This document shows, piece after piece, positions 9,034 through 17,040 of a stretch of 64,000 bases of DNA. The DNA comes from Hyphomicrobiales bacterium. GTDB taxonomy: Bacteria > Pseudomonadota > Alphaproteobacteria > Rhizobiales > Beijerinckiaceae. Where the stretch lies: assembly GCA_027483505.1 (NCBI GenBank), contig JAIXUP010000009.1:231728-295727 (forward strand). The letters are read 5' to 3'. Within the stretch, counting starts at the first letter, position 1, and each line of letters begins with the position of its first letter. The translations under genes and the position numbers were made by a program. The notes beneath the pieces are model-generated. The model was given only the letters and a program-made list of their open reading frames with translations, made no database searches and was not told the DNA's origin.

Positions 9034-10086
9034 TCATGGTCGCACCGATTTCAGAACGTCGGCGATGATGCGGGCTGTGTCCTGCCAGCGGGGAAGGGCG
9101 CTGGCGGAGGCCCATGCGGCATCGCCGTGGCGCTGGCGGGCGACCGTGTCGCCGATCAGATAGGCGATCGCTCCGGACAATTCGCCGGCATCGCCGGGCG
9201 GCACCTTCTGTGCGGCGGACTCGGGCAGGGCCGCCGCGCCCGGGCCGGACAGGGTCGTGACGATGGGCAACCCGCGTGCCAGCGCCTCGGTCAGCACCAT
9301 GCCGTAGCCTTCGAAATGGGAGGCCATGACGAAGAGGTCGCTGCTGCGGTAGTGTGCGTCCAGCTCGGCTTCGCTCATCGCGCCCAGCATCGTGATGCGG
9401 GTGGCGAGGCCGCGCGCCGCGATCAGGGCGCGCAGGCTGGCGGGATAGGGCGAGGCCTCGTCGCCCGCGCCGATGATGGTGAGATGCCAGGGCAGGGCGG
9501 CGAGCGGCACGAGCGCCTCGATCAGCACCTCGTAGCCCTTGCGCGGGCTGAGCGAACCGACGGCGAGCAGCTTCAACGGTTGGCCGAAGGCGGTTTCGCG
9601 GGCGCGCTGGCTGGGTTCGACGCCGGGTTCCGCGACCGTGATCCTGGCGGCATCGACGCCGAACTCGCCGACCAGCAGATCGCGCGTGCCATGGCCGGTG
9701 ACGATCACGGCGGCGGCATAGCCGAGTGCCGCGCTCTCCAGCCGCTTGAGTTCAGCGGCGCGTGCCGGTGGCGTGCCCGTCTCAAGGGCCAGCGGATGAT
9801 GGCAGAGCGCCACCACGCGGCCTGCGAGACCCGCCGCCATCCCGGTCGGGAATGCCCCATAGGCGAGGCCGTCGATCAGCAAAGGGCTGCGCCAATCCTG
9901 CGCCAGAAGCAGCCGGCTGGTCTCGGCGAGGTCCGCGTCGGTGGGCGCCGGGAACGAGCCGGGCAAGGGGACGTGCACGGGATCGACGCCGAACGCCGGC
10001 AGCAGCCGCAGGACATGCCTGTCATAGGCATAGCCGCCGGTCGGGCGGCCCAGATCTCCCGGAATGGCGAAAGCCGCCGGCGTCAC
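9034..10086 (-). CDS. GT4-type glycosyltransferase
   Basis: A 350-residue GT-B fold glycosyltransferase of family 4. The donor-binding half shows the typical LAVGSLSPRKGYEVLIEAL at about 174-192 and the EX7E signature E259-E267 (EGYGMVLTE). The N-terminal acceptor half begins PGDLGRPTGGYAYDRHVLRLL. It has no membrane segment and should act in the cytoplasm with a nucleotide sugar. It starts with GTG whose GTGA overlaps the stop of the PTPS-like gene by 4 bases, so translation is coupled. Coupling to a pterin-fold protein rather than to polysaccharide genes argues for a small-molecule acceptor, such as a pterin-like compound, but nothing in the sequence proves this. Confidence 0.88.
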   Translation of the reverse strand: MTPAAFAIPGDLGRPTGGYAYDRHVLRLLPAFGVDPVHVPLPGSFPAPTDADLAETSRLLLAQDWRSPLLIDGLAYGAFPTGMAAGLAGRVVALCHHPLALETGTPPARAAELKRLESAALGYAAAVIVTGHGTRDLLVGEFGVDAARITVAEPGVEPSQRARETAFGQPLKLLAVGSLSPRKGYEVLIEALVPLAALPWHLTIIGAGDEASPYPASLRALIAARGLATRITMLGAMSEAELDAHYRSSDLFVMASHFEGYGMVLTEALARGLPIVTTLSGPGAAALPESAAQKVPPGDAGELSGAIAYLIGDTVARQRHGDAAWASASALPRWQDTARIIADVLKSVRP

Positions 10087-10484
10087 GGCAAGGAAGCCTC
10101 ATAGGAGGCGCGGGCGAGGTCGGTCTCGTGCAAGGTGACGCGGATCTTGGCCAGGCCCTTGCCATCCTCGCCGAGCGCGCCCGCCTTCGCCGCCTTGGCG
10201 ATCTCGTCGAAGATGTGCTTGCAGAGGAATTCGGTGGTGGTGAGGATGCCCTTGAACTGCGGCACCTCGTCGAGGTTCTGGTACTTCAGCGGCTTCAGCG
10301 TCTCGGCCAGCACGTCGAGCGCTGCGCCGATATCGACCACGACGTTCTTGCTGGTCATCTGTTCGCGGAAGAAGGCGACGTCGACCACGAAAGTCGCGCC
10401 ATGCATGTTCTGGGCAGGCCCGAAGAACGGATCGGGCAGCGAGTGGCCGATCATGATGCGGTCGCGGACTTCGACGGAGAACAT
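10083..10484 (-). CDS. QueD/PTPS-fold protein with degenerate active site
   Basis: A 133-residue T-fold protein of the 6-pyruvoyl/6-carboxytetrahydropterin synthase family. Conserved features are H14 (GHS), H28 (NMHG), TTTEFL at 82-87 (family PTxEN) and the late Glu E120 in LHET that anchors the pterin ring. However the third zinc histidine of the HGH motif is Ala30, no catalytic Cys precedes H28, and the LDHxxLN histidine is replaced by Tyr68 (LKYQNLDE). It is therefore unlikely to catalyse the QueD or PTPS reaction and may bind a pterin-like ligand or do different chemistry. An AAAGGA site precedes ATG 10484. It sits 11 bases after the dehydrogenase and overlaps the glycosyltransferase. Family certain, activity uncertain. 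Confidence 0.85.
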   Translation of the reverse strand: MFSVEVRDRIMIGHSLPDPFFGPAQNMHGATFVVDVAFFREQMTSKNVVVDIGAALDVLAETLKPLKYQNLDEVPQFKGILTTTEFLCKHIFDEIAKAAKAGALGEDGKGLAKIRVTLHETDLARASYEASLP

Positions 10485-10495
10485 GGCAATTCCTT

Positions 10496-11485
10496 TCAGT
10501 AGCTGAGAACGGCAGTAAGCCCCTTCGCGCCGGGCGCGAACAAGGCCGGCAGGCGGGAGGGGGCTTCAGTGAAGGGGATGTCGTCGGTGATCAGGGCGTC
10601 GAGCCGCGCATCGTCCAGAAGCTCCAGCGCCTTGGCCATGCGGCGGCCATAGCTCCAGCGGGCGCGGCGGCTGTCCGACACATGGCCGACCTGGGATGAG
10701 ATGAGCCTGAGGCGGCGCGAATGGAACGCCCCGCCGAGCGCGATGGGGGTATCGCCTGCGCCATGCCAGCTCAATTCGATGATCGCGCCCTCGAAACCTG
10801 CGAGCGCGATGGCCCTGTTGAGGCCTGCCGCGCTGGCAGAGGTATGGAACACGATGTCCGCGTCCTCAGCACCCGCACCGTCGCTGCTGAAGCGGCAGCC
10901 GAGCGACGCGGCGACGCTGGCGCGGGATGTGTCGATGTCGACGATCGTCACGTCCGCACCGGGCAGCCTTGCGGCCAGCGATGCGACCAGCAGGCCGACC
11001 ACGCCCGCTCCAACCACCGCGATGCGGTCACCGGGCCCCGCGCTTGAATCCCACAGCGCGTTGAGCGCCGTTTCCATGTTGGCGGCGAGCACGGCGCGGC
11101 GCGGCGGCAGGCTGGCGGGCAGCAGCGTGAGCTGCTCAGGGGGCAGTGCGAAGCGGGCCTGGTGCGGATGCAGCGCGAACACGCTGCGGCCGATCAGGTC
11201 TGCGGGGCCGTCCTCGACCACGCCGACGGCGCAGTAGCCGTACTTGACCGGAAAGGGGAACGCGCCCGCCATGTTCGGGCCTTTCATCCGTTCGATCTCC
11301 GACGCTGGCACGCGGCCTTCGAAGATGAGGCGCTCGGTGCCCCGGCTGACGCCGCTGTAGAGGGTGCGGACCAATGCGTGGCCCGGCGACAGGGTGACGA
11401 TCTCGTCATTCAGGGCGCATTCACGCGCGCCCACATACCAGAGCGCGCGGGTTCCGATCTGGCGAGGGGCCGTCTCTGTCGTCAA
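10496..11485 (-). CDS. medium-chain dehydrogenase/reductase, BchC-like, probably zinc-free
   Basis: A 329-residue MDR-superfamily oxidoreductase. The nucleotide-binding fold is shown by VVGAGVVGLLVASLAA followed by VDIDTSR. The usual catalytic zinc ligands are absent: the segment SGVSRGTERL has no Cys, and the GHE motif is replaced by KYGYCAVGVV. This resembles BchC-like and other zinc-free MDR enzymes, although such proteins are often named zinc-binding alcohol dehydrogenases. Start is TTG 11485, since no ATG or GTG precedes the conserved region. It is the first gene of the operon with the PTPS-like protein, GT4 and methyltransferase and is divergent from mdoH with 82 bp between. It probably oxidises or reduces a side chain of the operon's product. 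Confidence 0.82.
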   Translation of the reverse strand: MTTETAPRQIGTRALWYVGARECALNDEIVTLSPGHALVRTLYSGVSRGTERLIFEGRVPASEIERMKGPNMAGAFPFPVKYGYCAVGVVEDGPADLIGRSVFALHPHQARFALPPEQLTLLPASLPPRRAVLAANMETALNALWDSSAGPGDRIAVVGAGVVGLLVASLAARLPGADVTIVDIDTSRASVAASLGCRFSSDGAGAEDADIVFHTSASAAGLNRAIALAGFEGAIIELSWHGAGDTPIALGGAFHSRRLRLISSQVGHVSDSRRARWSYGRRMAKALELLDDARLDALITDDIPFTEAPSRLPALFAPGAKGLTAVLSY

Positions 11486-11499
11486 GGGATTCGTCCAAA

Positions 11500-11511
11500 G
11501 CGCTGCAGCGC
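11500..11511. promoter_or_regulatory. 12-bp perfect palindrome between divergent operons
   Basis: GCGCTGCAGCGC lies in the 82-bp gap between the dehydrogenase (minus) and mdoH (plus). Its position, 14 bases before one start and about 57 before the other, suits an operator shared by both. No matching regulator is adjacent, and a GC-rich palindrome of this length can occur by chance. Confidence 0.25.
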
Positions 11512-11567
11512 CCTATGTGGGGCACAAACCAGAGCCGGTCCACTCTCACATTGTCCATGAGCACAAG

Positions 11568-13394
11568 ATGAACCAGCGCCCCGAACCTCAGGACTTCACA
11601 CCCGAAGCCAATGTGACGTCGGTGCCCGAGCGGAGCGACGGTCTGACGCCGGCGGGCCTGCAGTCCCGGGCGATGATGACGCGGCGGCGGCTCACCGTGC
11701 TGGTGCTGAATGTCGCTACCTTCGTTGCCCTGATGTGGGGGCTTTCGATCGTTCTCGCCGCCGGCGGCTGGACCGTGATCGACGTGATCATCTTCGTGGC
11801 CTTTGGCTTCGGCGCGCCGTGGACCGTCCTCGGCTTCTGGAACGCCGTGATCGGGTTGTGGCTGCTGCACGGCGTCAGGGATGGCGTCGCGCGGGTCGCG
11901 CCCTTCGCCGCGGCAGGGCATTCCAACGATCCGATCACGCTGCGCACGGCGATCTTCATGACCCTGCGCAATGAGGATCCGGGCCGGGCGATCTTCCGCC
12001 TCAAGACCGTGAAGCAAAGCGTTGATGCGACGGGTTTTGGCGCGGCCTATGACTATTTCCTCCTGTCCGACAGCAATGACGAAACGGTGGCGGCGCGCGA
12101 GGAACTGCTGGCGCGGGAATGGGCGCGTGAGGTCGGCGATCCGTCCCGCGTGATCTATCGCCGCCGCACCGACAACACCGGCTACAAGGCTGGCAATGTG
12201 CGCGAGTTCTGCGAGCGTTGGGGCGACCGCTACGAATTGATGCTGCCGCTCGATGCCGACAGCCTGATGTCCGGCGAGGCAATCATCGCCTACACCCGCA
12301 TGATGCAGGCGCACCCGAAGCTCGGCATCCTGCAAAGCCTCGTCGTCGGCATGCCCTCGCAAAGCGCCTTCGCCCGCATCTTCCAGTTCGGCATGCGGCA
12401 GGGCATGCGCTCCTACACGATGGGTCAGGCTTGGTGGGTCGGCGACTGCGGTCCGTTCTGGGGCCACAATGCCTTCGTGCGCATCGCGCCGTTCCGTGAC
12501 GCCTGCCATCTGCCGGTCCTGCCGGGCGGCCCTCCGCTGGGCGGCCATGTGATGAGCCATGACCAGGTCGAGGCGACGCTGATGCGCCGCGCCGGCTATG
12601 AGGTGCGTGTCCATCCCGAAGAGGGCGGTTCGTGGGAAGAGAACCCGCCGACCATGCTCGAATTCGCCAAGCGCGACCTGCGCTGGTGCCTCGGCAACCT
12701 GCAATACGTGAAGCTGATGGACATTCCGGGCCTCAAGCTGATGAGCCGCTTCCAGCTTGTCTGGGCCATCCTGATGTTCGTCGGGCTGCCGGCCTGGACG
12801 CTGATGATCGCGCTGTTGCCATTCAAGGTGATCGAGGACAAGGGGCTGGCGTTTTATCCATCCGGTCTCGCCGCTTTCCTCTATGTGCTGTTCTTCGTGA
12901 TGTATCTTTCGCCCAAGTTCGCTGGTGCCGCTGATATCCTGCTCACCAAGGGCGGCACGGCGCGCTGGGGCGGGACGGCGAGGTTCCTCGCGTCCGCCGC
13001 GATCGAACTGGTGTTCTCCTTCCTGCAGGGCGCGGTCTCGACATTCCGCACCACGATCTTCATGATCGGGCTCGCCTTTGGCAAATCGAAGATCGGCTGG
13101 AACGGCCAGTCGCGGGATGCGCAGTCGCTCTCGGTGATGACCGCCCTGCAAGGGCTTTGGCCGCACCTGCTGTTCGGCATCTATGTGATCGGGTCGCTGT
13201 GGTACCTCTCGCCACATGTGATGTGGTGGGCGATGCCGCTGCTGGCCGGCTATGTTCTGGCCGTGCCATTCGCCGTGATCACGGCGTCTCCCGCGCTTGG
13301 CCGCTGGTTCCAGAAGTCTGGGCTTTGCGCCATCCCCGAGGATGTCAGCGCGCCGCCGGAAGTCGAAGCCGTGCTGAAGGCTTCCCGCTCATGA
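11568..13394 (+). CDS. mdoH: glucan biosynthesis glucosyltransferase MdoH (OpgH)
   Basis: A 608-residue inner-membrane GT2 glucosyltransferase that builds the beta-glucan backbone of osmoregulated periplasmic glucans from UDP-glucose. Two N-terminal membrane segments (about 43-105) precede the catalytic domain, which shows LLSDSNDE, the metal-binding DAD in LPLDADS, HDQVEA and the RDLRWCLGN (QxxRW-like) segment; at least four further membrane helices close the protein. ATG 11568 is used; an earlier frame overlaps the divergent dehydrogenase. There is no mdoG beside it. Instead its stop overlaps an FkbM methyltransferase by ATGA, so glucan tailoring by methylation is likely. Downstream glucokinase fits a glucose-supply theme. 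Confidence 0.93.
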   Translation: MNQRPEPQDFTPEANVTSVPERSDGLTPAGLQSRAMMTRRRLTVLVLNVATFVALMWGLSIVLAAGGWTVIDVIIFVAFGFGAPWTVLGFWNAVIGLWLLHGVRDGVARVAPFAAAGHSNDPITLRTAIFMTLRNEDPGRAIFRLKTVKQSVDATGFGAAYDYFLLSDSNDETVAAREELLAREWAREVGDPSRVIYRRRTDNTGYKAGNVREFCERWGDRYELMLPLDADSLMSGEAIIAYTRMMQAHPKLGILQSLVVGMPSQSAFARIFQFGMRQGMRSYTMGQAWWVGDCGPFWGHNAFVRIAPFRDACHLPVLPGGPPLGGHVMSHDQVEATLMRRAGYEVRVHPEEGGSWEENPPTMLEFAKRDLRWCLGNLQYVKLMDIPGLKLMSRFQLVWAILMFVGLPAWTLMIALLPFKVIEDKGLAFYPSGLAAFLYVLFFVMYLSPKFAGAADILLTKGGTARWGGTARFLASAAIELVFSFLQGAVSTFRTTIFMIGLAFGKSKIGWNGQSRDAQSLSVMTALQGLWPHLLFGIYVIGSLWYLSPHVMWWAMPLLAGYVLAVPFAVITASPALGRWFQKSGLCAIPEDVSAPPEVEAVLKASRS

Positions 13395-14152
13395 ACGCGC
13401 GTGTTGCCCTGCCGAAAGGAACGGCGAAATCGCTGCATCGCTCATTGCGCGTCTACCATGGCGACAAGAGCCGCCAGCCCGCGATGGATGCGATGTATGC
13501 GCGCTTCGTGAAGCCCGGCCAGCTCGCCTTCGACATCGGCAGCCATGTGGGGGACCGCATCTCGTCCTTCCGGCGGCTTGGCGCGAAGGTCGTGGCGCTG
13601 GAGCCGCAGCCCGGCTGTGCGCGCGCCATCCGGCTGATCCATGGCCGTGATGTCAACGTCACGCTGGTGCAGGCCGCTTGCGGCAAGGTGGCCGGCGAGG
13701 TTGTGCTGAAGGTCAACTCAGCCAACCCGACCGTGTCGACCGCCTCCGATGACTTCGTCAAGGCCGCTGCGGGCGCGGGGGGCTGGGAAACCCAGGTCTG
13801 GGATCATGCCATCACCGTGCCTTGCGTGACGCTGGACGGGCTGATCGCCGTCCATGGTGTGCCGGCCTTCATCAAGGTGGATGTCGAGGGTTTCGAGCTT
13901 GCCGTGCTGGAGGGACTGTCGACGCCTGTCGCCGCGCTGTCCTTCGAGTTCACCACGATCCAGCGCGATGTTGCCTATGCCTGCATCGAATGCCTGCAGG
14001 ATCTCGGCGACTATCGCTTCGATCTCGCGCTTGGCGAAAGCCAGGAGATGGAATTTGACAAGGCGATCAGCGCTGACGAGATGATCCTGCACATCCAGTC
14101 CTTGCCGCATGACGCGAACTCGGGCGATGTCTATGCGGTGTTGCAGACGTAG
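13391..14152 (+). CDS. FkbM family methyltransferase coupled to mdoH
   Basis: A 253-residue SAM methyltransferase of the FkbM family, which O-methylates sugars and polyketides. Motif I is FDIGSHVGDR at about 43-52, a binding Glu follows in ALEPQP, and the family-defining FIKVDVEGFE segment lies near 157-166. The ATG overlaps the mdoH stop by four bases, so it is almost certainly co-translated with MdoH. The likely acceptor is the periplasmic glucan or its lipid-bound precursor, by analogy with O-methylated glucans and capsules elsewhere; that link is inference. The next gene is separated by a 125-bp gap that holds a repeat element. Confidence 0.88.
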   Translation: MNARVALPKGTAKSLHRSLRVYHGDKSRQPAMDAMYARFVKPGQLAFDIGSHVGDRISSFRRLGAKVVALEPQPGCARAIRLIHGRDVNVTLVQAACGKVAGEVVLKVNSANPTVSTASDDFVKAAAGAGGWETQVWDHAITVPCVTLDGLIAVHGVPAFIKVDVEGFELAVLEGLSTPVAALSFEFTTIQRDVAYACIECLQDLGDYRFDLALGESQEMEFDKAISADEMILHIQSLPHDANSGDVYAVLQT

Positions 14153-14171
14153 TTCGCTTGCGATGTCATCC

Positions 14172-14239
14172 TTCGGCGGGCTCGGGATGAGGATCCGTGG
14201 GCTCGGCCAACCAGCAATCCTCATGGTGAGCCTGTCGAA
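14172..14239. repeat. BIME-like intergenic inverted repeat
   Basis: Two 23-bp arms lie head to head: TTCGGCGGGCTCGGGATGAG at the left (14172-14194 in full) and the reverse complement of TTCGACAGGCTCACCATGAG at the right (14217-14239), 19 of 23 bases matching. The right arm also carries a CTCATGGT/ACCATGAG dyad running to 14246. TTCGRCRGGCTC-type palindromes are common short interspersed repeats in Hyphomicrobiales intergenic DNA. It lies between the FkbM gene and the unknown secreted protein and could act as an RNA hairpin that limits readthrough. No second copy was seen in the window. Confidence 0.7.
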
Positions 14240-14277
14240 CCATGAGTTCCAGTTCGCACAGTAAAGAGGTCATCCAT

Positions 14278-15255
14278 ATGCTCCGCATCACCGCCACCCT
14301 CGCCGCCATCGCCTTCAGCGCCTCGGCCTTCGCGGCCTCGCTCGATGCCGTGCCGGTGACGGTGATCAACGAGTCCGAGCCGGTGTTGTGCGCGGAGAAG
14401 GACAACATCACCATCAAGACCATTTCGCCTGAAGTCCGGCGCTTCCGCATCGAGGCGGCGCATCCGCCCTATATCGGCGGGCTGGTGAAGGACAATTGGG
14501 AGGCCGACTGGACCGCCTGCGACATGACCGGCGATCCCGTGTTCGCCGCGCCGGTGCCGCCGCGCCGGATCACCTTCTACGAGAGCATCGAGTACTGGCT
14601 TGTGGGCTACACCTTCCCGACCTTCTGGCGCCCTGCCGACACCACGTTCCGGGTCGGTGACCGGGTCGAGAAGGGCCTGCATCTCGTGCAGCTGTGGAAG
14701 CTCGGCAAGGACAAGTCGTATGAGGTGCTGGTGGTCTATCCGCAGGATGGCTACTGGCGCGCGCGTCCGATGCCGCCGGCGCATCTCAGATTCAACGCCT
14801 ATGGCTCGTCCTTCCTGTTCGGACCCGTCGAGCAGGAGGGCCGTCCTGTGGTGAACATCAGCGAGATCGTCTTTGATCCGAAGACGCTCGAATTCAAGAT
14901 GACGTTCAAGGATGGCAATTCCGGCTCCCTGAAGCTGGAGAGCGTCGACGAGAACCGCATGGTGCTCGACGCGGTGCTCGACAAGCCGGTGACTGGCGGC
15001 AAGGCTTTCGCCGCGCTTCGCTCGATGTACGTCACCGATTTCAACAATGACGTGTCGCGCGTCGCCGTCCGCGAGCCCGGCGCAAGGCGCTGGCGCGAGG
15101 AGCACATCCTCGACTTCACCAAGGCGCAGGCCACGGATGTGTGGATGGGGCGGCTGACCCATTCGCAGCACAACACCTCCTCGCCGGACCACGTCTTCAA
15201 GGGCTTCACGAAGGACCCCGTTCGCCCCGAGGTGGCAGCCCCGAAGAAGCCCTGA
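14278..15255 (+). CDS. secreted protein of unknown function beside glucokinase
   Basis: A 325-residue protein with a typical signal peptide (hydrophobic residues 4-18, cleavage near SAFAAS). The mature part is beta-rich, with aromatic clusters such as YWLVGYTFPTFWRP and YPQDGYWRARPMPPAH and one pair of cysteines (in VLCAEKD and TACDMTG) that may form a disulfide. No family is recognised. AAGAGG lies 9 bases before ATG 14278. Its stop shares a base with the glucokinase start (TGATG), so the two are co-translated. Being exported and next to glucan genes, it may bind or process a periplasmic carbohydrate; that is only a guess from position. Confidence 0.75.
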   Translation: MLRITATLAAIAFSASAFAASLDAVPVTVINESEPVLCAEKDNITIKTISPEVRRFRIEAAHPPYIGGLVKDNWEADWTACDMTGDPVFAAPVPPRRITFYESIEYWLVGYTFPTFWRPADTTFRVGDRVEKGLHLVQLWKLGKDKSYEVLVVYPQDGYWRARPMPPAHLRFNAYGSSFLFGPVEQEGRPVVNISEIVFDPKTLEFKMTFKDGNSGSLKLESVDENRMVLDAVLDKPVTGGKAFAALRSMYVTDFNNDVSRVAVREPGARRWREEHILDFTKAQATDVWMGRLTHSQHNTSSPDHVFKGFTKDPVRPEVAAPKKP

Positions 15256-16241
15256 TGTCCCCGCTGCCCCATCCGCTGCTCGTCGCCGACATTGGCGGCA
15301 CCAATTGCCGTGTGGCGATCGTTGATGCGCCGGGCGAGCCGCCGCGCACGGTCGGGCGCCTTTCCACCAAGGCCGAGCCGAGTTGCGAGGCGGCGCTGCT
15401 GCGTGCGCTCGCCGGGGCCGGCGCTGCACCACGATCAGCTCTTCTGGCTGTGGGCGGGCCTGTCATCGGGCATCATGCCGAGTTGACCAATGCCGGCTGG
15501 AGCTTCGATGCGCTGTCGCTGATGGCGGCGCTGGGCGTCGAGAACGGGTTGCTCCTGAATGATTTCGAGGCGCTCGCCACCTGCCTGCCAGTCCTGGGGC
15601 CTGACGACCTGACGCCGATCTGTCCCGGTGCGCCAGCCGAGGGCGCGCGGCTCATCCTGGGGCCGGGCACCGGCTTTGGAGCGGCGGCCCTGGTGGGCCA
15701 CGAGGGCCGTTACACGATCCTGCCGACCGAGGCCGGCCATATCGAACTGGGTCCGGTCACGGAGGAGGAGTTTGCGCTCTGGCCGCTGCTGGAGCGCGTC
15801 GAGGAGCGCGTCACGGTCGAAAGCGTGCTGTCAGGCTCGGGGCTGGCGCGCCTCGATGCGGCCTTGCGGCGGCGTGGCGGCACCGCTGCGCTGTGCCTCG
15901 ATGGTGCGATGGTCAGTGTCCGGGCCGAGGCGGGCGATGTGGTCGCGCAGGGGGCGATCCGCCTTTTCGGCCGGCTGCTGGCGCGCGTCGCCGGTGATCT
16001 GGCGTTGGCCTACAAGGCGGTCGGCGGCGTGTTCATCGCCGGCGGCATCGCCCCCAGGCTGTTGCCGCTGTTTGACCTGCCGGAGATTCGCAGGGCCTTT
16101 TCCCACAAGCCGCCCATGGGCGCGCTGATGGATGCGGCCCCGCTCTGGCTGGTCACCGGCCCCGCTCCTGCCGAGCGCGGCCTTGCAAAGGTGGCGCTTG
16201 ATCCGGCCGCCTTCGGGCTTGATAACCGGCTCTGGGTTTGA
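15255..16241 (+). CDS. glk: glucokinase
   Basis: A 328-residue sugar kinase of the Glk family, phosphorylating glucose with ATP in the cytoplasm. The phosphate-binding loop ADIGGTNCRVAI is at about 10-21; LNDFEALA carries the catalytic Asp; GPGTGFGAA and EAGHIELGP form the glucose and ATP sites; FIAGGIAPR closes the nucleotide pocket. It starts one base inside the stop of the secreted protein gene. With mdoH upstream, the product glucose-6-phosphate can be turned into UDP-glucose for glucan synthesis, or enter catabolism. A dyad follows directly downstream. Confidence 0.93.
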   Translation: MSPLPHPLLVADIGGTNCRVAIVDAPGEPPRTVGRLSTKAEPSCEAALLRALAGAGAAPRSALLAVGGPVIGHHAELTNAGWSFDALSLMAALGVENGLLLNDFEALATCLPVLGPDDLTPICPGAPAEGARLILGPGTGFGAAALVGHEGRYTILPTEAGHIELGPVTEEEFALWPLLERVEERVTVESVLSGSGLARLDAALRRRGGTAALCLDGAMVSVRAEAGDVVAQGAIRLFGRLLARVAGDLALAYKAVGGVFIAGGIAPRLLPLFDLPEIRRAFSHKPPMGALMDAAPLWLVTGPAPAERGLAKVALDPAAFGLDNRLWV

Positions 16242-16244
16242 TCT

Positions 16245-16274
16245 GTGTCATCTCCGGCGCGTCCGGAATGACAC
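16245..16274 (+). terminator. hairpin after glucokinase, no T-run
   Basis: Outer arms GTGTCAT (16245-16251) and ATGACAC (16268-16274) enclose TCCGG/CCGGA inner arms with loop CGCGT and a single bulged base. There is no T-tract, so it is either a weak terminator or another intergenic palindrome. It begins 4 bases after the glk stop and ends 20 before the SDR start. Confidence 0.5.
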
Positions 16275-16293
16275 CGATACTTGGGGGGAACTC

Positions 16294-17040
16294 ATGCGAC
16301 TGAAAAGCAAGGTGGCGCTGGTGACCGGCGCGGGGCAGGGCTTTGGTCAGGGCATCGCCGAGACGTTCGCGCGCGAGGGGGCGAAGGTCGCGGTGGTCGA
16401 TCTTGATCTCGACAAGGCGAAGGCGGTCGCCAAGGCGATCGGGCGGCGCGCCTTTGCGATCAAGGCGGATGTCTCGAAGGCGCGCGATGTCGAACGCATG
16501 GTGGCCGCCACGATCAAGCGCTTCGGCGACCTTGGGATCATCGTCAACAATGCCGGCATCAGTCATCGCAACCGACCGTTGATGGAGGTGACGGAAGCCG
16601 AGTTCGACCGGGTCTTCGCGGTCAACGTCAAGTCGATCTTCCTGACCACCCAGGCGGTCGTGCCGCATTTCCGCGCCCGCGGCGGCGGAGTGATCTGCAA
16701 CATCGGCTCGACGGCGGGCATCAGGCCGAGGCCGGGCCTGACCTGGTACAACGCTTCGAAGGGCGCGGTGAATCTGGTGTCGAAGTCACTGGCGGTTGAA
16801 CTGGCGCCCGACCGGATCAGGGTCGTGGCCATCGCGCCCGTGGCGGGCGAGACGCCGCTGCTCGCCACCTTCATGGGCGAGGATACACCCGAGAAGCGGG
16901 CGCAGTTCCGCGCCTCGATCCCGCTCGGCCGTCTGTCGACGCCGCAGGACATCGCCAATGCCTGCCTGTTCGTCTGTTCGGACGAGGCGGCGATGGTGAC
17001 CGGGGCCGTGCTCGAGGTCGATGGCGGGCGCTGTATCTAG
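16294..17040 (+). CDS. SDR family oxidoreductase
   Basis: A 248-residue classical short-chain dehydrogenase. TGAGQGFGQG at about 11-20 binds the cofactor; the Asp in VVDLDL at the end of the second strand favours NAD(H). NNAG (about 88-91), the catalytic Ser in NIGSTAG, and YNASK carry the active site, and the tail VTGAVLEVDGGRCI is the usual family ending. It resembles 3-oxoacyl-ACP reductase/glucose dehydrogenase-type SDRs, and substrate cannot be told. A GGGGGGAA ribosome-binding site precedes ATG 16294. It follows glucokinase but a hairpin lies between. Its stop overlaps that of the convergent phosphoesterase by 3 bases. Confidence 0.87.
   Translation: MRLKSKVALVTGAGQGFGQGIAETFAREGAKVAVVDLDLDKAKAVAKAIGRRAFAIKADVSKARDVERMVAATIKRFGDLGIIVNNAGISHRNRPLMEVTEAEFDRVFAVNVKSIFLTTQAVVPHFRARGGGVICNIGSTAGIRPRPGLTWYNASKGAVNLVSKSLAVELAPDRIRVVAIAPVAGETPLLATFMGEDTPEKRAQFRASIPLGRLSTPQDIANACLFVCSDEAAMVTGAVLEVDGGRCI

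Noticed and set aside
11421..13217. 598-codon open frame antisense to mdoH
   Set aside because: mdoH is unequivocal; the reverse frame is a codon-bias shadow rich in His, Gln and Asp.
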